DNA from: Gemmiger sp.
GTDB taxonomy: Bacteria > Bacillota > Clostridia > Oscillospirales > Ruminococcaceae
DNA: 32,156 bases
NCBI GenBank assembly: GCA_028710135.1
Contig: JAQUSS010000019.1
Location: forward strand, 1 to 32,156
Direction: 5' to 3'
Shown piece after piece: positions 24,366-31,630 of this stretch. The notes beneath the pieces were generated by a model. That model searched no databases and was not told the origin of the DNA. It saw only the letters and a list, made by a program, of their open reading frames with translations. A program made the position numbers and the translations under genes. How positions within the stretch are numbered: position 1 is the first letter of the stretch; each line of letters starts with the position of its first letter.

Positions 24366-27300
24366 ATGTTATGGAAACGATGGATTAGTTTAGCCCTGGG
24401 TGCTGCCCTTTCGGCCAGCTTGCTGCTAACGCCCGCGGCGGCCTTGGCAGGGGAGGGGGTGGAAAACGCCGAAACCGCCACCGCCACGGCCACGGCCATG
24501 GCCACCGCCGAAACCGCCGAGCCGGAGCCTACGCCGGAGCCTACGCCCGAACCCACGCCGCCCCCCACACCCGAGCCAGTGCAAACCCAAACCCCGGCCC
24601 CGGTGCAAAGCCAAACCCCGGCCCCGGCCCCCACGCCAACGGCAACGCCAACGCAAACCCCCGCCATGCAGGAGAGTGCAGCCACCGCTACCCCCACCCC
24701 GGCCCCCACGGCCACGGCCACCGCCACGCCCGAAACAGCGCCCGATGCCCAGCCCGAGGAAGTGGTGGATTTTTACCAGATGGTGATGGGCGCGGCAGAT
24801 GATACCGTGCTTGCGGCCTACCTAGATTCCTTGAGTGGCGAGCGCTTTGCCGAACTGTGGGCCAAGCTGACCGAAGCCCAACAATCCGCACTCTACGCCC
24901 GCCTTGCCCCCCTATTTACCGGGGAAATGCGGGAGGGTGGCCCCCTACAGCTTGTGCTGGGAGTGCCCGGCCTTGCCGGCCTTGCCAGTGCTATGCCCGT
25001 ATCCCGCATGGCGCTGCGCAGCGGCGGGGATGCCGAAAATCTATCCCTAAACAAGGAGGTAACCTATGTAGAACAAACCGATAGCTATACCATCACCCTC
25101 GAAGCCTACGCCAAGGGGGTGGTTGCCACCCAAGGGGGCAAAGCCTCCGATATTGTGCTGGTGCTGGATACCTCGGGCAGCATGGCCGACCCAATGAGCT
25201 ATACCCCTGCCTACCCCACCACCAACGACCAAACCTATTACCTGCTGCAAGGCACAAGCTACACCACCCTGCAATACGACCGTGGGGGCTGGTACCTAAC
25301 GCGTGGGGGCGGCGGCCATGGTGGCGGTTACCAAAAGTTTTACTACACCCCCCGCACCGGCGGGGAGGATACCACGCCGGGCCACACCCAGTTTTATGCC
25401 GCGCAGGGCCAGCGGATGGTGGCGCTGCAAAATGCCGTGAACGGCTTTATAGATAGCCTGGCCGCCCAAAGTGCAGCCCAGCCAGCCGGAACCGATAACA
25501 ACCGTATCGGCATTGTTACCTTTGCAAGCGGCAGCGAGCAAAAGCAGGCGCTGACCGAGCTGAACGCCACCACCGCCGGTGGCATGAAGGCGATTGTCAA
25601 TACCCTATCGCCCTACGGTTCCACCAACGCCAAGGCCGGCATGGAAACCGCCCGGGCCGCCTTGGATGCCGTGACGGACGGCAAGCGGAACAAGGTTGTC
25701 ATCTTTTTTAGCGATGGTGTGCCCACCACCACCGATACCTTTAGCCATGCGGTGGCGGCAGGGGCCGTTGCGGCGGGCTATGGGCTGAAAAATAACACCA
25801 CCAGCCCTGCCACCATCTACACCATCGGCATTATGGGTGGGGCGCAGCCCTTTACCGATGATACCCAAACCACCTTCAACACGGCGGATGATGTCAACGC
25901 CTATATGCACGCGCTATCCAGCAACTACCCCGCCGCTGCCTGGAACAGCGGCAGCAACCGTTCGCTGGGGGCAGCCGCCGTTCTCCCGGCGGGGCAATCC
26001 TATTACCTCACGGCCACCGATAGCGAAAGCCTTGATAAGGTGTTTGAAATTATCTCCGCCCAAATCCCCCAACCCGGCACCAAGCTGGATGCCGGCGCGG
26101 TGCTGCAAGATGTACTCTCGCAAGAATTTACCCTGCCGGATGGGTACGATGCAGGCCAAATTACCCTGCAAACCCAAGGGTATAACGGCAGCGTCTTCAC
26201 CGGCATCAACGCCGTTGCCGAGGGCGTACAGGCCACGGTGGAAGGCGATAAACACACCATACAAATCACCGGGTACGATTTCTCGGGGAATTATATCAGC
26301 GAGATTGCCCGCCAAAAAGGTGGCGCAGACTATTACGGCGATAAGCTGATCATCACGATACCCGGCATCCAGGCCGATTATAGCGTAAGCTACGGCGGGC
26401 AGGGCATCACCACCAACGCGCCGGGCAGCGCCCTGTACCCCAGTGCCGATGCCGCCGCCGCCAACACGGATGCGGTGGCCAGCTTTGCCCCGCCCAAGGC
26501 CGATGTGGCCATCCGCTACACCGCCACCCCGCGCGACCAATATGTTTACCTTACCAACACCGCCGATGCCGGGTTTATCCTGGGCCTTGGCAGCGAAAAC
26601 GCAGCCCTGCCCAACGGCACCAACAATGCCTACCTGGATATTGCCTATACCCTGAAGGACGGCGAGGGCAAAACGCTGGGCATCTACAAGGTGGCCCACG
26701 CCCAGCCCCTATCGCAGGGGCTATGGCAAACCGGGGCACCCACCCTGGCGGGCTTAGATGCCGATGCCCACTATACCCTAACGGCCACCCTAACGGCCAC
26801 CTACCCCACAGCCGGGGCAGGCAAGGGGCCAACCAGGGGCGTGGCCGCCCGCCTTGCGGTGGAAAACCCAGCCAACGCGCTGGTGCTAAAACCCCGCCTC
26901 ACCTACCAGGATTCCACCCATTACTATGGCACCGGCGTGGTGGATTATGGGGCCGAAAATGCCCTGGGCGCACCCGCCTGGTATTATAACGGTACCCTGC
27001 CGGAAACCAACCCCGCCGTGCAGGGGGCCATAACCGGCCAAAAGCCGACCCTAAGCCTTACCTACCTGCCGGCTGCCTCCGATTTTGACGCGGAGCAGGC
27101 CGTTGCGGTGGGGGTGAAAATTGGCAGCAGGGATATTGCCGCCCACACCACCTTCCGCTGGCAAAAAGGCACCGAATGTGCCGGGGAGGAAGCGGCCCCG
27201 GAGCCGGGGGTGGCCTTCCGCGTACACGTATGCACCGCCACCCTCACCATCCAAAAGGTGGTGGAGGCCCCCGGCACCAACCAAAGCTTTGTGTTTACCG

Positions 27301-27635
27301 TAACGGGGCCGGGCGGCGCAACCCGCCAGCTGGGCATCCAGGGCGCAGGCAGCATTACGGTAACGGGGCTGCCCTTTGGGCGCTACACCGTGCAGGAGGA
27401 TACCGCCTGGAGCTGGCGCTACACGTCCCGCGATGCCACCCAAGCCACCGAGCTTACCGCCCGGGCACCCAACAAAACCGTGGCCATCCACAACACCAAA
27501 ACCAACACCAACTGGCTCAGCTGGGAAAATTTTGCCCTCAACCGCTTTGTGTGCGGGCCGGGTGGCAAAATTAGCATTACGGCAAGCCACGGGGTACTGC
27601 CCACGGCCACACAACAGGAAGGAGGTGCGGTGTGA
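24366..27635 (+). CDS. Large von Willebrand A / CnaB surface adhesin
   Basis: A 1089-aa secreted protein. A signal peptide ends near AALAG (about residue 29). A Thr/Ala then Pro/Thr/Glu-rich low-complexity stalk (about 33-135) follows. A von Willebrand A domain runs from about 258 to 580; its metal site motif is DTSGS (Asp268, Ser270, Ser272). A long beta-rich middle region follows. The C-terminal CnaB-like domain (about 957-1045) has Lys964, Glu1011 and Asn1043 placed as in self-forming isopeptide bonds. VWA plus CnaB is the plan of pilus-tip adhesins. Unusually, the C-terminus has no LPXTG signal, hydrophobic helix or charged tail. AAAGGAG precedes the start, and the stop overlaps the next start (TGATG). 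Binding target unknown. Confidence 0.88.
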   Translation: MLWKRWISLALGAALSASLLLTPAAALAGEGVENAETATATATAMATAETAEPEPTPEPTPEPTPPPTPEPVQTQTPAPVQSQTPAPAPTPTATPTQTPAMQESAATATPTPAPTATATATPETAPDAQPEEVVDFYQMVMGAADDTVLAAYLDSLSGERFAELWAKLTEAQQSALYARLAPLFTGEMREGGPLQLVLGVPGLAGLASAMPVSRMALRSGGDAENLSLNKEVTYVEQTDSYTITLEAYAKGVVATQGGKASDIVLVLDTSGSMADPMSYTPAYPTTNDQTYYLLQGTSYTTLQYDRGGWYLTRGGGGHGGGYQKFYYTPRTGGEDTTPGHTQFYAAQGQRMVALQNAVNGFIDSLAAQSAAQPAGTDNNRIGIVTFASGSEQKQALTELNATTAGGMKAIVNTLSPYGSTNAKAGMETARAALDAVTDGKRNKVVIFFSDGVPTTTDTFSHAVAAGAVAAGYGLKNNTTSPATIYTIGIMGGAQPFTDDTQTTFNTADDVNAYMHALSSNYPAAAWNSGSNRSLGAAAVLPAGQSYYLTATDSESLDKVFEIISAQIPQPGTKLDAGAVLQDVLSQEFTLPDGYDAGQITLQTQGYNGSVFTGINAVAEGVQATVEGDKHTIQITGYDFSGNYISEIARQKGGADYYGDKLIITIPGIQADYSVSYGGQGITTNAPGSALYPSADAAAANTDAVASFAPPKADVAIRYTATPRDQYVYLTNTADAGFILGLGSENAALPNGTNNAYLDIAYTLKDGEGKTLGIYKVAHAQPLSQGLWQTGAPTLAGLDADAHYTLTATLTATYPTAGAGKGPTRGVAARLAVENPANALVLKPRLTYQDSTHYYGTGVVDYGAENALGAPAWYYNGTLPETNPAVQGAITGQKPTLSLTYLPAASDFDAEQAVAVGVKIGSRDIAAHTTFRWQKGTECAGEEAAPEPGVAFRVHVCTATLTIQKVVEAPGTNQSFVFTVTGPGGATRQLGIQGAGSITVTGLPFGRYTVQEDTAWSWRYTSRDATQATELTARAPNKTVAIHNTKTNTNWLSWENFALNRFVCGPGGKISITASHGVLPTATQQEGGAV

Positions 27636-28240
27636 TGCTGCGCCATATCCGCAACGCAATTTCGGCCAGCGGGCACCCGCGCCGTGCCGCTTTGCTGCTG
27701 GCCTGCTTTTGCCTGGTGGCGGCGGTGGGGGGCAGCTATGCCTACCTGCACACCGTCACCCTGCCGGTAGCCAACACCATTGTGCTGGGGGATGTGCAGG
27801 GCAAGGTGGAGGAAAGCATAGAGAATGGCGAAAAAACCAACGTTTCCATCCGCAACACCGGCAGCCTGGCTGCCTATATCCGGGTAAAAACGCTGGCAAG
27901 CTACCGCCAGGGGGATGCCGTGCTGGCAAAAATCCCCCGCCCCGGCACCGATTATACCATCCAATACACCACCGACCCAGATTGGGTGCAGGGGGCCGAT
28001 AGCTACTGGTATTACCGCAAGCCGGTAGCGCCCGGCGGCACCACCAGCGTGCTGGTTGTGCGCTGTGTGCCCATAAACCTTGCCGCCGGGCAGGCTTTCC
28101 AGCTGGATATTTTAACCTCCCTACTGCAAGCGGGCGCGCCGCAGGCGGTGGCCAGCTGGAGCAATTCGGCCACCACCCTCACGGTGGGGGCCGATGGCCT
28201 GCTAACCATTACCGGCACCGCCAAAGGGGGTGGCGAATAA
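27635..28240 (+). CDS. TasA/camelysin-like SipW-dependent secreted protein 3
   Basis: A 201-aa secreted protein with a SipW-class leader: hydrophobic core AALLLACFCLVAAVGG, then SYAYLHTVTLPVANTIVLGD, which closely fits the TasA/camelysin start. The mature part has NVSIRNTGSLAAYIRVKTLA, a typical strand pair, and WYYRKPVAPGGTTSVLV. Start at ATG 27635 (GGAGG nine nt upstream) overlaps the adhesin stop, so the two are coupled, possibly for a fixed ratio. A GTG one codon earlier is possible. Like proteins 1 and 2 it lacks a wall anchor. Confidence 0.85.
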   Translation: MLRHIRNAISASGHPRRAALLLACFCLVAAVGGSYAYLHTVTLPVANTIVLGDVQGKVEESIENGEKTNVSIRNTGSLAAYIRVKTLASYRQGDAVLAKIPRPGTDYTIQYTTDPDWVQGADSYWYYRKPVAPGGTTSVLVVRCVPINLAAGQAFQLDILTSLLQAGAPQAVASWSNSATTLTVGADGLLTITGTAKGGGE

Positions 28241-28242
28241 GT

Positions 28243-28947
28243 ATGCGCTACCCATTACGCAACACTTCCACAGCCATCGCCAAAACGGTGGCCAGCCTAG
28301 TGCTGGCGGCAGGGCTTTGCCTTGCCATGGCACCCGCCGCCCAGGCGGCCAGCACCGCCGTTACCTATTTGGGGGATGCCAACCGCTTTGTGGAACCCGA
28401 AGGGCAAGACCTTTTCAACAATTTTAAAGGGGTGATGCCGGGCGATACCATAACCCAAATTATCCACCTGCATAACATTGAGAACGAGGGCCAGCAGGTA
28501 TCGCTTTACCTGCGGGCCGAAGCCCCCGATGCCGCCGGGCGAGAATTTTTGGCCCAGCTTGGCATGACCGTCCGCCAGGGGGATACCGTTCTGTTTCAGG
28601 GCGATGCCGCCCAAACCGGGGGCCTGAGCACAGATGTGCTGCTGGGCACCTTTACCGCCAGCACCACCCGGGATTTGGCCGTTACCCTATCGGTGCCCAC
28701 CACCCTGGGCAATGCCTACCAAAACGCGGCCGGGGCCGTAAACTGGGTGTTCACCGCGCAAAATTGCCCTGCGCCCACCCCAAGCCCCGGCACCACCACC
28801 ACCCCCACCGGCACCACGGTAACCACAACCCACCGCGCGCCGGTGCCCCAAACGGGGGATGCCGCCCCCGCCCCCTGGCTGCTAGCCACCGGCATGGGCG
28901 CGGCCCTGGCCGGGCTGGTGCTATTGCGCCGCCGCCGTAAATTGTAA
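28243..28947 (+). CDS. TasA-like surface protein with VPQTG wall-sorting signal
   Basis: A 234-aa protein with a conventional signal peptide ending in AAQA (about residue 35) and a TasA-like domain (PGDTITQIIHLHNIE, then VNWVFTAQ near residue 170). A Thr/Pro-rich stalk follows. The C-terminus has VPQTGD, a hydrophobic helix and RRRRKL, a full sortase signal with Val in place of Leu at the first position. It is the only wall-anchored member of the operon and so a likely base for the fibre. The gap to the previous gene is 2 nt. No sortase gene is in the window. Confidence 0.88.
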   Translation: MRYPLRNTSTAIAKTVASLVLAAGLCLAMAPAAQAASTAVTYLGDANRFVEPEGQDLFNNFKGVMPGDTITQIIHLHNIENEGQQVSLYLRAEAPDAAGREFLAQLGMTVRQGDTVLFQGDAAQTGGLSTDVLLGTFTASTTRDLAVTLSVPTTLGNAYQNAAGAVNWVFTAQNCPAPTPSPGTTTTPTGTTVTTTHRAPVPQTGDAAPAPWLLATGMGAALAGLVLLRRRRKL

Positions 28948-29000
28948 AGGCGGCCACGGCTGCTGGGCTAAAAAAATAGCGGCTGTGCGGCAAAAACCAC

Positions 29001-29051
29001 AAAAACAACCCCAAGGCGTGGGCGTTTGGCCCGGCCTTGGGGTTGCTGTTG
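29001..29051. terminator. Bidirectional terminator between the matrix operon and the HD gene
   Basis: A perfect 12-bp stem, CAACCCCAAGGC (29006-29017) with GCCTTGGGGTTG (29034-29045), is extended inside by GGGC/GCCC. On the minus strand it is followed by TTTTTGTGGTTTTTG, a strong terminator for the HD gene. On the plus strand only CTGTTGGTTTT follows, so termination there is probably weaker. Confidence 0.8.
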
Positions 29052-29067
29052 GTTTTAGGGGGCTGCG

Positions 29068-29535
29068 TCAGCGCTTAAAAAACGTTTCCTGCAAGGAGCA
29101 TAGCTTATCGGCCATGCAAACAATGGCGGCCTCCCGGCAGCGGGGCAGGTGGGTTAGGGTTAAGGGCCACATATGGGTGGCAATGATGTTGCACTCGGTG
29201 GGGTTCAAATCGAAATATTGCCGCGCTTTTTTTAAGGCGCGGGCCGGGTGCTCAAACCCATGCAGGCCGGGCAAATCGGCACAATGGTGCCAATCGTACA
29301 GGTAAAAATCGTGCAAAAAAGCGCCCCGCACCAGGCTGGTTTCGTCCCCGTGCAGGCAAAGGTGGCGGTTTAGCCAAAAGCTGGTTTGGGCCACCCGCAT
29401 ACAGTGGGCATAGGTGGTTACCCGCCCATGCTGAATAAATTCTTGCATACGCAGGGTTTGGGGTTGGTCGGCCCAGCCGCGCAAAATGCTGCGGAAACGG
29501 CGCTGCTCCAGGTGTGTTAGTTGGAAAGAGGGCAT
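29068..29535 (-). CDS. HD-domain phosphohydrolase
   Basis: A 155-aa cytoplasmic protein of the HD superfamily, metal-dependent phosphohydrolases. His44, His75-Asp76 (FLHDFYLYDWH) and Asp143 (MADK) fit the H...HD...D metal-binding pattern, and His121 (THMWPL) may also take part. Similar small proteins are widespread in Clostridia with no defined substrate. The start at 29535 has GAAAGGAA upstream; the frame remains open far upstream only because it runs antiparallel through repeats and the next gene. It probably has its own transcript. Confidence 0.87.
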   Translation of the reverse strand: MPSFQLTHLEQRRFRSILRGWADQPQTLRMQEFIQHGRVTTYAHCMRVAQTSFWLNRHLCLHGDETSLVRGAFLHDFYLYDWHHCADLPGLHGFEHPARALKKARQYFDLNPTECNIIATHMWPLTLTHLPRCREAAIVCMADKLCSLQETFFKR

Positions 29536-29558
29536 AGAGGGGTTCCTTTCAAATTTTA

Positions 29559-29644
29559 GGCAAATTCTCGGCAAATTGTTTGGCGAATTTTTGGGCCAAA
29601 TTTTCAGCAAAAGCGTTGGCAAGCTGCGCGGCAAAATTTGTGCC
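29559..29644. repeat. Degenerate 12-nt tandem repeat upstream of the HD gene
   Basis: Units such as GGCAAATTCTC (29559), GGCAAATTGTTT (29570), GGCGAATTTTTG (29582), GGCAAGCTGCGC and GGCAAAATTTGTGCC (29630-29644) recur at about 11-12 nt. The last unit is the same short motif found in the repeat cluster at 234-250. They fall in the leader of the HD gene. Confidence 0.65.
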
Positions 29645-29678
29645 TTGGGGGCGGCGGGCGGCAGGGCGTTTGCAAAGC

Positions 29679-29702
29679 GCTTATTATAAGCTATTATAAT
29701 AA
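29679..29702. repeat. AT-rich 9-bp inverted repeat downstream of manA
   Basis: CTTATTATA and TATAATAAG form a perfect inverted repeat with a 6-nt loop. Each arm contains a TATAAT-like -10, so it may be a promoter for the HD gene, but no -35 was found. Confidence 0.45.
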
Positions 29703-29749
29703 GGTAGGTGCGGCACCCCGTGGGTACGTAACAAGCGTATGCCCCGCCC

Positions 29750-30685
29750 TTACACGGTGCCCACGCGGGTGCAAAGCAGGTGGGCGTTGCCCTCCACCTG
29801 GTAGGCCCCGCTCCCGGCGGGCAAAAACAGGCTATCGCCCTTTTGCAGGGGCAGGGTTTCGCCGCTTTGGGCGGTAATTTGCCCTTCGCCATCCACCACC
29901 AACAGGGAGGTGAAGGAGGCATCATCGCAGGTATCCGCAAAAGCGCCCACCCGCAGGTCGGTGGTAAAATATTCGCACCGGGCAAGGTGGGGGCCAAAAT
30001 CCTGGTCGGCGCGGGGGGGCTTGCGCTCGGTAACGGCCAGCGCCTGGGGGATGTGCAGCGCGCGGGGCTTGCCATCCGCACCCAGGCGGCCATAATCGTA
30101 AACGCGGTAGGTAACGTTGGAATTTTGCTGTACCTCGGCCAAAACAATCCCCTTGCAGATGGCGTGCAGCGTCCCCGCCGGGATAAAGAAAACATCCCCC
30201 TTGTGCACGGGCACGGCGTTCAGCACCTCCAACAGGGTGTTATCGGCAATGCGGCGGGCAAACTCGGCCTCATCAATCTCGTGGGCAAAGCCATAATACA
30301 AAAATGCGCCCGGCTCACAGTCCAGCACATACCACATCTCGGTTTTGCCATACTGCCCCTCGTGGGCAAGGGCATACGCGTTGCTGGGGTGTACCTGGAT
30401 GGATAAATTGTTCTTGGCATCGATGAATTTTACCAAAATCGGGAATTCCTCAAACGCCGCGCAGTTGGTGCCAAGCACGGCCCGGCCATGGGTGGCAATG
30501 TACTGTGCCAGGGTGGTGCCGGCCTCGGGGCCGTTCACCAAGGTGCTTGGGCCATCGGGGTGGCAGGATAGCACCCAAGCTTCGGCCAGGGGGTGTTTGT
30601 CGGCATCAATATGGTATTCGGTGCGCAGGCGCTCTCCGCCCCAAATATAATCGGTGCAGGTGGGCTTTAATTTCAGTATCGGCAT
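29750..30685 (-). CDS. manA: Mannose-6-phosphate isomerase, class I
   Basis: A 311-aa cytoplasmic zinc enzyme that interconverts mannose-6-phosphate and fructose-6-phosphate. The cupin zinc site is intact: Gln97 and His99 in IQVHPS, Glu116 in GKTEMWYV, and His174 in IPAGTLHAI. The length (about 310 residues) is that of the short Firmicutes class I enzymes. AGGAG precedes the start. The upstream promoter is well formed. It could feed mannose into glycolysis or supply mannose-6-phosphate for sugar nucleotides. Confidence 0.94.
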   Translation of the reverse strand: MPILKLKPTCTDYIWGGERLRTEYHIDADKHPLAEAWVLSCHPDGPSTLVNGPEAGTTLAQYIATHGRAVLGTNCAAFEEFPILVKFIDAKNNLSIQVHPSNAYALAHEGQYGKTEMWYVLDCEPGAFLYYGFAHEIDEAEFARRIADNTLLEVLNAVPVHKGDVFFIPAGTLHAICKGIVLAEVQQNSNVTYRVYDYGRLGADGKPRALHIPQALAVTERKPPRADQDFGPHLARCEYFTTDLRVGAFADTCDDASFTSLLVVDGEGQITAQSGETLPLQKGDSLFLPAGSGAYQVEGNAHLLCTRVGTV

Positions 30686-30718
30686 AGCGGCACACTCCTA
30701 TTTTTTTAGATTCTCTTT

Positions 30719-30747
30719 ATTATGACAGCCTTGGGCTGAAATTTCAA
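30719..30747 (-). promoter_or_regulatory. Promoter of manA
   Basis: On the minus strand, TTGAAA (30742-30747) and CATAAT (30719-30724) are 17 nt apart, close to the sigma-A consensus, 34 nt before the start codon. Confidence 0.75.
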
Positions 30748-30828
30748 TCTTCTGGCAAAAATCACATTAAACAACATAATAATCACATAAAACATCCGCA
30801 AATAGGAACTAGAAATGGATAAAGGTTA

Positions 30829-30856
30829 TTGACAATTCTTGCAAAGATGGTATAAT
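30829..30856 (+). promoter_or_regulatory. Consensus promoter of the surface-protein gene
   Basis: TTGACA (30829-30834) and TATAAT (30851-30856) both match the sigma-A consensus exactly, with a 16-nt spacer, and the region upstream is AT-rich. This predicts strong expression. The leader is about 65 nt. Confidence 0.9.
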
Positions 30857-30928
30857 GGCAATATCAACTAGTATACGTTAAGGTGAATTTTAGCTGCGGA
30901 TGCGGTTGAAAAAGTAGAAAGAAAGAAG

Positions 30929-31573
30929 ATGTTATCGATCATGAATTTGAAAAAAATCATTACCGTAGTAGCCGCCGTGGCGATGGCTTGTGTCTTTGCT
31001 ACCTCCGCATTCGCAAAAACGAATGATGAGAAGGCTGTTGAATTGCGTGCGTATGCCGCCAGCAACGGCATCGATATTTCGGGCGTCAGCTTCACCCCGG
31101 AGCAGCTCGACAATATCACCGCCAACAAGGCCAGCTTGAAGGCCCAGGCCGATAGCCTGATTGCCTCTGCTAAGGCAGACCCCGCCAATGCGCAAAGCTA
31201 TGCCAACCAGGCCGCCGCTCTGGCCGCTTCGGTAGGTGTTACGGTTGCCAACCCCACCGTTACCGTCACGGCAAATAACACCATCACGGTTGTTGCCAGC
31301 GTAAACGGCGCTTCCTCCAGTGGTAGCCTGCAGACCACCACCAACATCACCAAAGAGGAAACCTCCGCGCATCCCGAAATTGCCGAGGCCATCAAGAATG
31401 GTACCTGGGGCAAAACCGAGGGTGCCGCTGCTGCCAACCCGCTGACTGCCTCCGGCAGCGCGGTCATCAAGGCTACCGGCGATAACGCTGGTGCGTTCTT
31501 GGTTGCTGCTGTGCTGGCTGTTGCCGCCATGCTGGGCCTGGCCGTTCGCAAAAGCAACGCGATGGTTGCCTAA
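30929..31573 (+). CDS. Unrecognised secreted or surface protein with C-terminal membrane segment
   Basis: A 214-aa protein I do not recognise. It has a signal peptide ending near SAFA (about residue 29), an alpha-helical Ala-rich region (about 30-105; ELRAYAASNGIDISG, then FTPEQLDNI), a Thr/Val-rich stretch likely to be beta (TVTVTANNTITVVASV, about 112-127), a linker, and a C-terminal hydrophobic helix followed by RKSNAMVA. Just before that helix is IKATGDN, which resembles a degenerate LPXTG signal in which only TG is kept. Two start codons are possible, 30929 or 30941 (MNLKKI), since the ribosome site is only a GAAAG-type stretch. Codons are more varied (more GCT, GGT) than in neighbours, as is common in highly expressed genes. 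A consensus promoter and a strong terminator flank it. Confidence 0.8.
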   Translation: MLSIMNLKKIITVVAAVAMACVFATSAFAKTNDEKAVELRAYAASNGIDISGVSFTPEQLDNITANKASLKAQADSLIASAKADPANAQSYANQAAALAASVGVTVANPTVTVTANNTITVVASVNGASSSGSLQTTTNITKEETSAHPEIAEAIKNGTWGKTEGAAAANPLTASGSAVIKATGDNAGAFLVAAVLAVAAMLGLAVRKSNAMVA

Positions 31574-31594
31574 CCCCTTATTTACCATGTAACC

Positions 31595-31630
31595 AACCGC
31601 CCTGCCGCAAACCGCGGCAGGGCGGTTTTT
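31595..31630 (+). terminator. Intrinsic terminator of the surface-protein gene
   Basis: A perfect 14-bp stem, AACCGCCCTGCCGC (31595-31608) with GCGGCAGGGCGGTT (31614-31627) and a 5-nt loop, is followed by a T run to 31630. Confidence 0.95.

Noticed and set aside
24366-24760. Frameshifted or artefactual sequence in the Thr/Pro-rich start of the adhesin
   Set aside because: The frame stays open with a normal signal peptide, and such stalks are common in surface adhesins.
29679-29702. A confident bidirectional promoter at the TATAAT-containing inverted repeat
   Set aside because: No -35 element is found on either strand at 16-18 nt, and no plus-strand gene follows.
29536-30195. Upstream extension of the HD gene to a 375-codon frame
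   Set aside because: The extension runs in another frame of manA and through the 12-nt repeat; the HD domain fold and ribosome site place the start at 29535.
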